Shown: one piece after another, positions 1-5,489 of the stretch | Layout of the letters: each line of letters opens with the position of its first letter | Numbering within the stretch: position 1 is the first letter of the stretch | Made by a program: the position numbers and the translations under genes | Assembly (NCBI GenBank): GCA_016203345.1 | Contig: JACQMZ010000087.1 | Span: 1-8,133 of the forward strand | Source: Candidatus Woesearchaeota archaeon | GTDB lineage: Archaea; Nanobdellota; Nanobdellia; Woesearchaeales; ARS49 | Reading direction: 5' to 3' | Length of the DNA stretch: 8,133 nucleotides | The notes under the pieces: model-generated | What the model was told of the DNA's origin: nothing | The model's database searches: none | Seen by the model: the letters and a program-made list of their open reading frames with translations, nothing else

Positions 1-657
1 GTGAGTAATTTTCGGAAGATTTTGCCGAGCTTGATTGAGAAGGGTATTGATAACATTAATTTGTCCATGTTTAATGAGGAGACGAAGAAGGAGTTGTTGA
101 TTGTTCTGGGTGATGAGTATGTGCGTAAGGGTCGACCGCAGGATGCGGTGAAGGCGTACATTCTTGCGGGTGATCGGAAGAAGCTGGTTGTGATTGGCGA
201 TGATTATCAGAAGGTGGGTTTGTTTGGCGATGCGATTAATAGTTACAAGTTGGCGAATGCGACTGAGAAGTTGTTTGCGATTGGTGTGAAGTGTTTGGAG
301 GAGGGTAAGGTTCCTGATGCCATTCACGCGTTCAGGAGCATTAACAGCACTGACATGCTCTCAAAGGTCGGCGACGTTTGCTTGGAGAAGGCTAAGTTTG
401 ATTATGCGATTGAAGTGTATGCCGCGATTGGAAATAAGCAGAAGTTGGCGACTGTCGGAGATCGTGCGTTGAAAGAGCACCAGTTGGCGTATGCCGCTCG
501 TGCGTTTGAATTGGCTGGTGATGCTGAAAAGTTGAATGGCTTGGGCGACACGTGCTTGAGAGAGGGCTTGTTTAACACGGCTCTGCGCGCGTACACGTTG
601 GCAAATAACATGATGATGGTTCAGTTTATTAATGAAAATTTTGCGAAGCAGTTATGA
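1..657 (+). CDS. Tandem 29-residue helical-repeat (TPR-like) protein
   Basis: A 218-residue soluble protein starting with GTG at the first base of the window; its own promoter and ribosome site would lie outside. After about 28 leading residues it consists of six helical repeats with an exact 29-residue period: the Gly of the recurring (L/I/V)GD motif falls at residues 37, 66, 95, 124, 153 and 182. Each unit reads roughly GD-x-x-L-x-x-G-x4-A-I-x-A-Y-x-L-A-G followed by Lys-Leu. This resembles tetratricopeptide or clathrin-type helical hairpins but is shorter than the 34-residue TPR unit. Such solenoids are normally protein-binding scaffolds; no catalytic motif, signal peptide or membrane segment is visible. 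Its stop overlaps the next start (ATGA), so it is co-translated with the zinc-finger gene. The partner is unknown; the downstream coiled-coil protein and protease are natural candidates by context. Confidence 0.85.
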   Translation: MSNFRKILPSLIEKGIDNINLSMFNEETKKELLIVLGDEYVRKGRPQDAVKAYILAGDRKKLVVIGDDYQKVGLFGDAINSYKLANATEKLFAIGVKCLEEGKVPDAIHAFRSINSTDMLSKVGDVCLEKAKFDYAIEVYAAIGNKQKLATVGDRALKEHQLAYAARAFELAGDAEKLNGLGDTCLREGLFNTALRAYTLANNMMMVQFINENFAKQL

Positions 658-869
658 GATGCAACCAGCATAGAAGGGATCAGACCACCACGTGCATGTG
701 GTGTGGGAAAAAGCTTTGTCCTGAGTGTGTGGGCAGGCAGGAAGGGAAGAAGACGTATTGTGAGAAGTGTGTGGTGTCGTTGGCGCCTTTTGAGCAAAAG
801 GAGCAACGCAAAGTGTTGGAGCCGCACATGGTGCACAAGGATGAGGAGCCATGGACATCGAAGAATTGA
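654..869 (+). CDS. Small B-box-like zinc-binding protein
   Basis: A 71-residue protein whose ATG overlaps the preceding stop codon as ATGA, which implies translational coupling. The first 40 residues carry four evenly placed metal-ligand pairs: C3-x2-H6, C14-x2-C17, C22-x2-C25 and C36-x2-C39, in the order C-H, C-C, C-C, C-C of B-box type zinc fingers, enough ligands for two zinc ions. The pattern CxxCgkxLCpeCv...YCekC is typical of small B-box proteins in archaea and bacteria. The remaining 30 residues are charged and look disordered. No membrane segment is present. B-box domains usually mediate protein-protein contact, so an adaptor role in this operon is inferred. Its 3' end overlaps the next gene by 19 bases. 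Confidence 0.85.
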   Translation: MRCNQHRRDQTTTCMWCGKKLCPECVGRQEGKKTYCEKCVVSLAPFEQKEQRKVLEPHMVHKDEEPWTSKN

Positions 870-1294
870 AGAAATTGAACAGTTTGACTGTTGAGTTGAA
901 AAAGCATGGCATGCCTGCTGATGAAGCGTTTAAGCAGGCAGAGTCGTTGATTCGCGCCAAGGAGGATGTTGGTCCTGTTGTTATGGAGCACGCCGCGCCG
1001 TCGCAGGACTTTATGTTGGAAAAAAAGTTTTCTTTGATGTTGGACATGAATAACAAGAAGTTTCAGGAGGCGATTGACGTGTTGTCAAAGATGATTTCTT
1101 CGGTGTCTCAGGAGCTTGCGAGTGTGAGGGGTGAGTTGGCTGAGGCGCGGCAGGTATTGAAGCAGAAGAAGGACTTGCCTGTGCAGAAGGAGAAACAGGA
1201 GGCGTTGCCAAAGCAGGAGAGTCATCCGCGTCAGGGCTCGTTTCAGCCTTCTGATGTGTCTATTGAAAAAATGTTTTATTTTGGTAAGAAGTGA
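851..1294 (+). CDS. Coiled-coil protein, unknown function
   Basis: A 147-residue protein, not recognised as a named family. Residues 1-38 form a helical, UBA-like segment (LKKLNSLTVELKKHGMPADE...). Residues 60-107 look like a coiled coil with regular hydrophobic spacing (Leu, Val, Ile among Glu, Lys and Gln). Residues 108-132 are a Lys/Gln/Pro-rich linker, and the protein ends in a compact hydrophobic tail, SDVSIEKMFYFGKK, that looks like a docking peptide. The ATG lies inside the zinc-finger gene (19-base overlap); AAGGA at 837-841 sits nine bases before it and is a plausible ribosome site. The stop codon overlaps the GTG of the protease gene. A bridging role between the zinc-finger protein and the membrane protease, which also has a long coiled coil, is inferred only. 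Confidence 0.8.
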   Translation: MDIEELKKLNSLTVELKKHGMPADEAFKQAESLIRAKEDVGPVVMEHAAPSQDFMLEKKFSLMLDMNNKKFQEAIDVLSKMISSVSQELASVRGELAEARQVLKQKKDLPVQKEKQEALPKQESHPRQGSFQPSDVSIEKMFYFGKK

Positions 1295-2274
1295 GCATGT
1301 CAGACCGGTCCTTGTTTCTGTCGTTGTTTGTTGCATTGACAGTAATTACTGGCTTATTGGGTTTTTACCAGTACTCGAGTTTTGAAAACATTCGGGAGAC
1401 GCAGGCAGCGCAGTATCAGGCGTTTCAGCAAAGTTTGCAGAAAACTCAGGGCGAGATTCAGGCCGAGATTGCGGCAGTGAATGACGAACTGAAGTCGTTG
1501 CTTGATGTGCGAACGTCTGCCTTGGAGCAGGAGTTTTCTGGAAAGGTGTCGACTGTGGAGCGTGTGGTGAATCAGACGCGCAAAGAAAGCGAGCGGAATA
1601 TTGACGTGTTAAGTAGCCAGTTGGAGAAGATTGAGCAGTCGAGCAGTGAGAAGATTGCGACGCTGGAGGATCAGTTGAAGAGTGTGCGTGTGACAAACAA
1701 GGATTTTTCTGCGATTATTAAGGACATCATAAAGGCTGTGGTGAGTGTGAAGACTGATACGGGTATTGGCAGCGGTGTGCTGGTGGATTCCCGCGGTTAC
1801 GTGTTGACGAATTATCACGTGATCAGGGGTGCGGCAAAGGCCGCAATTATTACGTTCGATAATCAGGCACACCCGGTTAAGCTCGTTGGGATTCATGAGG
1901 CGACTGATCTTGCCGTGTTGCAGATTGGTGATGGTGGTGATTTTACGGCATTGGATTTTGAAGATCGTGAAAGCAGGATTGAAGTGGGCGCGAAAGTTAT
2001 TGCGGTGGGAAATCCAGGTGGATTGGAGTTTAGTGTAACAGAGGGGATTATTAGCAGTGCAAAGCGGAAAATTAATGAGGTGCTGTATGTCCAGCACGAT
2101 GTTCCGATTAATCCTGGCAATTCTGGTGGTCCGTTGGTGAATATTCAGGGCAATATTGTTGGCATTAACACGCAGAAGCGCTCAGGTTTTGAAGGTATTG
2201 GGTTCGCGATTCACGCCGAGGTTGCTGACCAGGTGGCACGGGAGATTATACTGAAAGCAACAGCAGGATCGTAG
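1291..2274 (+). CDS. Membrane-anchored coiled-coil HtrA/DegP-like serine protease
   Basis: A 327-residue trypsin-fold protease of the S1C (HtrA/DegP) type. Residues 8-27 are an uncleaved-looking N-terminal membrane anchor, residues 30-135 a long Gln/Glu/Lys-rich coiled coil, and residues 140-325 the catalytic domain. The triad is visible and complete: H176 in TNYHVI, D206 in ATDLAVL and S278 in PGNSGGPL. The oxyanion-region GNPGG at 240-244 and the GIGFAI strand near 302 also match the family. There is no PDZ domain, unlike standard HtrA, so substrate choice may depend on the coiled coil or on operon partners. With an N-terminal anchor the protease domain most likely faces outside, though orientation is not proven. 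GTG at 1291 overlaps the previous stop (GTGA); ATG at 1297 is an equally good start. It ends three bases from the stop of the convergent gene. Confidence 0.93.
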   Translation: MSMSDRSLFLSLFVALTVITGLLGFYQYSSFENIRETQAAQYQAFQQSLQKTQGEIQAEIAAVNDELKSLLDVRTSALEQEFSGKVSTVERVVNQTRKESERNIDVLSSQLEKIEQSSSEKIATLEDQLKSVRVTNKDFSAIIKDIIKAVVSVKTDTGIGSGVLVDSRGYVLTNYHVIRGAAKAAIITFDNQAHPVKLVGIHEATDLAVLQIGDGGDFTALDFEDRESRIEVGAKVIAVGNPGGLEFSVTEGIISSAKRKINEVLYVQHDVPINPGNSGGPLVNIQGNIVGINTQKRSGFEGIGFAIHAEVADQVAREIILKATAGS

Positions 2275-2277
2275 GCA

Positions 2278-2973
2278 TCATCCACGGATGAAAACATACA
2301 CAATCATCCACGCGCCAAGCCCAACGAGCAGAATGCCAGTCGCGAGCCGCATGAATCCTTTGTGTCGTTCCCGCCATGCTTCGAATTGTTTGGCAGTGAC
2401 TCCTTGATACATCAGGAATATTATGACGATGAGTGGGAGTACGAAGAGGATATTATACAGGACAAGGTAGCTGATGTTGGTAACGTCTGCTCCGTTGATG
2501 GACATTAAGGCAAGGACTGCAAGGTAGACAGCTCCTGTGCAGGGGAGTTCGACGAGTGCGACGAAGACTCCAAGGCAGAATGCTGTTTCAAGGCGTTTGC
2601 TGATGCACTTGATGTACATTTTGATGCGTTGTGCTGCTCCTGGGAAGATGGTGAGGGAGAACCATTTGCCGTACCAGAAAAAGTCTTTGATTTCGATAAG
2701 TCCTGCGAGGATGATGACTCCTGCCAGTATTAAGTATGACGCGACTGATGCCTTGCCGAGTGTGCTGATGATGGGGAGAAGGATGAGTCCCGCAGCGAGG
2801 TATGTGAGGAACACGCCTAATGTGTAGACGAGCCCGTGTATGAGCATTTTGTTCGGTTGTTTGAATGTTTTTGTCAGGTATGCGAGGAGAAAGATGAGTA
2901 CGCCGAATGCGCAGGGGTTTATGCTGTCTATGATGGCAGCACCTATGAGCATGGGAAGTGTGACTCCTGACAT
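2278..2973 (-). CDS. CcdA/DsbD-like thiol-disulfide transmembrane protein
   Basis: A polytopic protein of 231 residues from ATG at 2973; an in-frame GTG at 2991 would add six. About six membrane helices are visible. Two cysteines lie in the expected family positions, in NPCAFG near the end of the first helix and in ELPCTGAVYL in the fourth, which is the signature of CcdA and the DsbD central domain. That family passes electrons from cytoplasmic thioredoxin across the membrane to reduce extracytoplasmic disulfides. No thioredoxin-like partner is encoded in the window, so the acceptor is unknown. The ATG is preferred because the stop of an 18-codon upstream ORF lies two bases before it, suggesting coupling. 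The convergent protease gene ends three bases away, so the two transcripts probably overlap at their 3' ends. Confidence 0.9.
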   Translation of the reverse strand: MSGVTLPMLIGAAIIDSINPCAFGVLIFLLAYLTKTFKQPNKMLIHGLVYTLGVFLTYLAAGLILLPIISTLGKASVASYLILAGVIILAGLIEIKDFFWYGKWFSLTIFPGAAQRIKMYIKCISKRLETAFCLGVFVALVELPCTGAVYLAVLALMSINGADVTNISYLVLYNILFVLPLIVIIFLMYQGVTAKQFEAWRERHKGFMRLATGILLVGLGAWMIVYVFIRG

Positions 2974-2975
2974 AG

Positions 2976-3032
2976 TTAACAAAACTCGCACACGTTTTTC
3001 GGTTTGGGCTTTGATTTTCTCTTTTTTGGCAT
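2976..3032 (-). CDS. Possible 18-residue leaderless upstream ORF
   Basis: The mRNA strand carries ATG at 3032, about 25 bases below a TATA box, so transcription should start at or beside it. It encodes MPKKRKSKPKPKNVCEFC and a TAA. The peptide is nine-eighteenths Lys/Arg and Pro-rich, with a CxxC end. Its stop is two bases before the ATG of the CcdA-like gene. It could be a coupled leader peptide, a micro-protein, or chance. The alternative is that the large gene begins elsewhere through an unseen frameshift. Support is positional only. Confidence 0.35.
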   Translation of the reverse strand: MPKKRKSKPKPKNVCEFC

Positions 3033-3051
3033 GAAGAATGACACGCTCTCA

Positions 3052-3062
3052 GATATTTAAAT
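3052..3062 (-). promoter_or_regulatory. TATA-box promoter for CcdA-like gene
   Basis: The minus strand reads ATTTAAATATC, a good archaeal TATA box. A start site about 25 bases downstream falls near 3030-3032, at the ATG of the 18-codon upstream ORF and about 58 bases before the CcdA-like ATG. Confidence 0.55.
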
Positions 3063-3085
3063 GTTGTTGCCAACGTAAAATTCAA

Positions 3086-3110
3086 GAATTTCAGTTTCTT
3101 CAAGAAATTC
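3086..3110 (-). terminator. Weak hairpin at metK 3' end
   Basis: GAATTTC (3086-3092) and GAAATTC (3104-3110) form a 7-bp stem with an 11-base loop spanning the metK stop codon. On the minus strand a short T-rich run follows. Termination is only a possibility, as the T tract is weak. Confidence 0.25.
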
Positions 3111-4245
3111 CGCTTCGCAGAACACCGATCTTGTCCAGCGCTTCCCAGGGGAAGTCTGGTCGCGTGAAGTGGCCGTAGCTTGCTGTTTTGCGGTATAGGG
3201 GCCGTTTGAGTTGAAATGCGTCAATGATGTCTTTTGGCTTGACGGGGAAGTGTTTTGCGACGATTTCGCTGATTTTTTCTTCCGGAAATTTTCCTGTGCC
3301 GAATGTGTTGATGTGTATGCTGACTGGCGCGGCAACTCCGATGGCGTACGCGAGTTGAACTTCGCATTTGTCAGCGAGTCCTGCTGCCACAATGTTTTTT
3401 GCAATGTGCCGCGCTGCATATGCTGCGCTGCGGTCGACTTTGCTGCTGTCCTTGCCGCTAAATGCCCCGCCTCCATGTCTGCCTGCGCCGCCGTACGTGT
3501 CCACAATGATCTTGCGTCCAGTGAGTCCTGCGTCGGCATATGGTCCTCCGCGCACGAATTTTCCTGTGGGATTGGTGAGGATTTTTGTTTTGTCATCAAT
3601 CCATTTTCCGCACACTGGTGTGATGACGTGTTTGATGATGTCTTGTTTGAGGTTTTCTTGTGTGACGTGCTCTTCGTGTTGTGCTGAGACGATGATCGTG
3701 TCTACACGTACAGGTTTGTTGTCGTCGTATTCTACAGTGACTTGTGTTTTTCCGTCTGGCCCAAGGCAGGGGAGAATTCCTGTTTTGCGCACCTGGGCGA
3801 GTCTTTCTGCGAGCTTGTGCGCGAGAAGAATGGGAAGGGGGAGAAATTCAGGTGTTTCATTGCAGGCGTAGCCAAACATCATTCCTTGGTCTCCTGCGCC
3901 TTGTTCTTTTTGTTCTGAATCATTGACGCCTTGGGCGATATCAGGAGATTGCTTGTCGAGGTGGACTAGAACAGCGCACGTTTCTGCGTCGATGCCATAA
4001 TTGGATTTCGTGTACCCAATGTCTTTGAGGACTCCGCGCACAATGCCGGGAATGTCCAGTGTTGCTTTTGTGGTGAGTTCTCCTGCGACGACTACCATGC
4101 CTGTTTTGGTGAGGCTTTCCACTGCGACTCTGCTGTTCGGGTCTTGGGCAAGGCAGGCGTCGAGGATGGCATCGCTGACTTGGTCGCAGATTTTGTCTGG
4201 GTGTCCTTCAGTAACAGATTCTGATGTGAAAAGAGTTTTAGTCAT
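3100..4245 (-). CDS. metK: S-adenosylmethionine synthetase, bacterial type
   Basis: A 381-residue methionine adenosyltransferase, making S-adenosylmethionine from ATP and methionine in the cytoplasm. The diagnostic motifs of the bacterial/eukaryotic family are all present: GHPDK (14-18), GAGDQG (116-121), PDGKTQV (163-169) and the phosphate-binding GGGAFSGKD (258-266). Length matches bacterial MetK (about 380-390). Most archaea instead use a divergent archaeal-type enzyme that lacks these exact signatures, so this gene probably came from bacteria. The ATG lies about 26 bases from a TATA box, implying a leaderless mRNA and leaving no room for a SAM riboswitch. Two large antisense reading frames and one in another minus-strand frame overlap it and are treated as shadows. 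Confidence 0.97.
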   Translation of the reverse strand: MTKTLFTSESVTEGHPDKICDQVSDAILDACLAQDPNSRVAVESLTKTGMVVVAGELTTKATLDIPGIVRGVLKDIGYTKSNYGIDAETCAVLVHLDKQSPDIAQGVNDSEQKEQGAGDQGMMFGYACNETPEFLPLPILLAHKLAERLAQVRKTGILPCLGPDGKTQVTVEYDDNKPVRVDTIIVSAQHEEHVTQENLKQDIIKHVITPVCGKWIDDKTKILTNPTGKFVRGGPYADAGLTGRKIIVDTYGGAGRHGGGAFSGKDSSKVDRSAAYAARHIAKNIVAAGLADKCEVQLAYAIGVAAPVSIHINTFGTGKFPEEKISEIVAKHFPVKPKDIIDAFQLKRPLYRKTASYGHFTRPDFPWEALDKIGVLRSGIS

Positions 4246-4266
4246 GCGTTGAGCTGTTCGGATGGG

Positions 4267-4274
4267 GTTTATAG
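4267..4274 (-). promoter_or_regulatory. TATA box for metK
   Basis: The minus strand reads CTATAAAC, centred about 26 bases before the metK ATG at 4245, so transcription is predicted to begin at the start codon itself. The box overlaps the TAA stop (4269-4271) of the upstream 108-residue gene, so promoter and stop codon share bases. Confidence 0.6.
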
Positions 4275-4595
4275 ATTTTGTGAATATTTTATGCCTGTTT
4301 GGAATGTGGAATCTTCTAATGCGGCATCTATTAGGGGTTTGTCTTCTTTCTTTGCGCGCTTGCCTATTTCTTTGACAAAATCGTGCCGCTGTTCTGCTTG
4401 TCCGAACTCTTTTCGTGTTTCAAGAAGGAATTTTTGAATAAGGGCGCATGTGCGCCATTCTGCTTCTGGGGAGAGGTAGGGAACAAGCATTTCTGATGCT
4501 CCTGCGTATTTGCCGTCGTCTGGGCTGATGCTTCTGAGTCTGAACCGTTGGACTGCAATATCTTCTGGTGAAAGTGACGTGACAAGGTTTGTCAT
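4269..4595 (-). CDS. Small protein resembling adenylosuccinate lyase N-terminus
   Basis: A 108-residue protein whose ATG overlaps the PCNA stop as TAATG, so it is coupled to PCNA. Residues 19-62 look like the start of PurB-type adenylosuccinate lyase: RSISPDDGKY resembles the family's xxSPxDGRY, and the following YLSPEAEWRTCALIQKFLLE sits where PurB has (Y/F)FSE followed by a long helix. The rest of a lyase (the catalytic helices and the signature loop, several hundred residues) is absent, and residues 70-108 do not match. It may be a remnant, a stand-alone domain, or an unrelated helical protein with a chance match. No clear PCNA-interacting (PIP-box) motif is visible. Coding is supported by the coupling and by metK's promoter lying right at its stop; the function is unknown. 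Confidence 0.7.
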   Translation of the reverse strand: MTNLVTSLSPEDIAVQRFRLRSISPDDGKYAGASEMLVPYLSPEAEWRTCALIQKFLLETRKEFGQAEQRHDFVKEIGKRAKKEDKPLIDAALEDSTFQTGIKYSQNL

Positions 4596-5338
4596 TAGTC
4601 GTTTTCCACGCGTGGTGCAAGAACAAATGAAAGGTTGACTTTGTCGACGACTGTGTAGTCTAATCTCAGTGGATAGTCTTGGTTGAATGAGACCGTGACT
4701 GTGGGGCTGAGTTTGGCACCTGGAATCATTTTTTTGAGGTATTCAAGGGAGTATTTTGCTCTGATGCGGGCAGTGCTTTCGGCCTTGATTTTTGTTTCGC
4801 CTGTACCTGGTATTTCCACGTGTGCTTTTGACGTGTCTCCTTCTGCCATGACTGAGAATTTTTCTGGTTCTGCGATAAAGCTGACTGATTCGCCGACGAT
4901 GTCTGCGTCTTCGATGGCGCTGTTGAGTGTGCTTGCAGGCATGGTGATGACGACTGGGAACGTGAGGTTTGGTACTCGTTCTGCTCGTTCTTCAAGTTCG
5001 AGAATGGGGAGGCTGAATTTGCGGACTGAGTCTGACCTGATCGTGATGTGGAGCTTGTTTTCTGCGACTTCAAGTGAGAGAATGTCAGAAGCGCTTACGC
5101 GTCGCAGGATTTGTTTGAGATTCGCAAGATTTATTGCCAACACTTGGTCTTTGTCCACTTCATATTCGGTGAACGCACTGGAGAGTAGCTTGTACAACAC
5201 CATGGCGACGTTTGCTGGGTCCATGGCAATGAGTTCAAGGCCGTCTTTAGTGACTTTGAACCGTGCTTCATTGACGAGTTCAGAAATGATGCTTATGCTG
5301 TCTTTGAAATACGTGGCATCTGCGAGTGTGAGCTTCAT
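4595..5338 (-). CDS. pcn: DNA polymerase sliding clamp (PCNA)
   Basis: A 247-residue PCNA, the usual length for the archaeal trimeric sliding clamp that holds replicative polymerase, Fen1 and DNA ligase on DNA. It has two repeats of the clamp fold. Recognisable pieces are FKVTKDGLELIAMDPANVAMV (26-46, the first-domain signature), LANLKQILRR (71-80), the interdomain connecting loop around 114-128 (LELEERAERVPNL), and the C-terminal LDYTVVDKVNLSFVLAPRVE (226-245), which supplies the PIP-peptide docking strand. The ATG follows GGGGGAT six bases upstream, a usable ribosome site, and a TATA box lies 35-40 bases upstream. The next gene starts on its stop codon (TAATG). A full-length antisense frame is rejected as a shadow. 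Confidence 0.97.
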   Translation of the reverse strand: MKLTLADATYFKDSISIISELVNEARFKVTKDGLELIAMDPANVAMVLYKLLSSAFTEYEVDKDQVLAINLANLKQILRRVSASDILSLEVAENKLHITIRSDSVRKFSLPILELEERAERVPNLTFPVVITMPASTLNSAIEDADIVGESVSFIAEPEKFSVMAEGDTSKAHVEIPGTGETKIKAESTARIRAKYSLEYLKKMIPGAKLSPTVTVSFNQDYPLRLDYTVVDKVNLSFVLAPRVEND

Positions 5339-5343
5339 ATAAT

Positions 5344-5349
5344 CCCCCT
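5344..5349 (-). promoter_or_regulatory. Ribosome-binding site of PCNA
   Basis: The minus strand reads AGGGGG here, just before the PCNA ATG at 5338. It is one of few clear Shine-Dalgarno sequences in the window, and it fits a short (about 12-base) leader rather than a leaderless message. Confidence 0.5.
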
Positions 5350-5371
5350 GAGAACGGACAGACAGTAGAGG

Positions 5372-5380
5372 ATTTATAAG
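5372..5380 (-). promoter_or_regulatory. TATA box for PCNA
   Basis: The minus strand reads CTTATAAAT, centred near 5376. A start 25 bases downstream falls near 5350, giving a short leader that contains the ribosome site. Confidence 0.6.
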
Positions 5381-5433
5381 CTTTGTTGTGGCAGCGAGTA
5401 TAGAGCGCTTTGAATACCTGGTTAGTTCGATTT

Positions 5434-5453
5434 CAAAAATATGTAGCGTCTAC
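5434..5453 (-). terminator. Possible RNase J terminator
   Basis: About 40 bases past the RNase J stop, the transcript would read GTAG-ACG-CTAC (a 4-bp hairpin) followed by ATATTTTTG. A short stem plus a T tract fits an archaeal intrinsic terminator, but the stem is weak. Confidence 0.35.
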
Positions 5454-5489
5454 AACAAGTGAATCCTTGCAGGTGGTGCAGTTGTGCAG

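Noticed and set aside
1609..2097. 162-codon minus-strand frame opposite the protease
   Set aside because: Antisense to the catalytic domain with intact triad; no promoter or recognisable product.
3057..3871. Long open frames overlapping metK on both strands (about 160-180 codons)
   Set aside because: They overlap a complete metK with all family motifs, and their compositions (Ser/Cys- or Gln/Thr-rich) are those of shadow frames.
4245..4267. SAM riboswitch upstream of metK
   Set aside because: Only about 22 bases separate the TATA box from the ATG, too few for any riboswitch.
4683..5342. 219-codon open frame on the + strand opposite PCNA
   Set aside because: It lies fully antisense to an unmistakable PCNA gene, and its Ser/Thr/Met-rich product matches nothing recognisable. 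It arises from codon bias in the real gene.
5339..5489. A small gene between RNase J and PCNA
   Set aside because: The + strand frame from 5410 runs into RNase J antisense and has no promoter; the gap is explained by the PCNA promoter and the RNase J 3' end.
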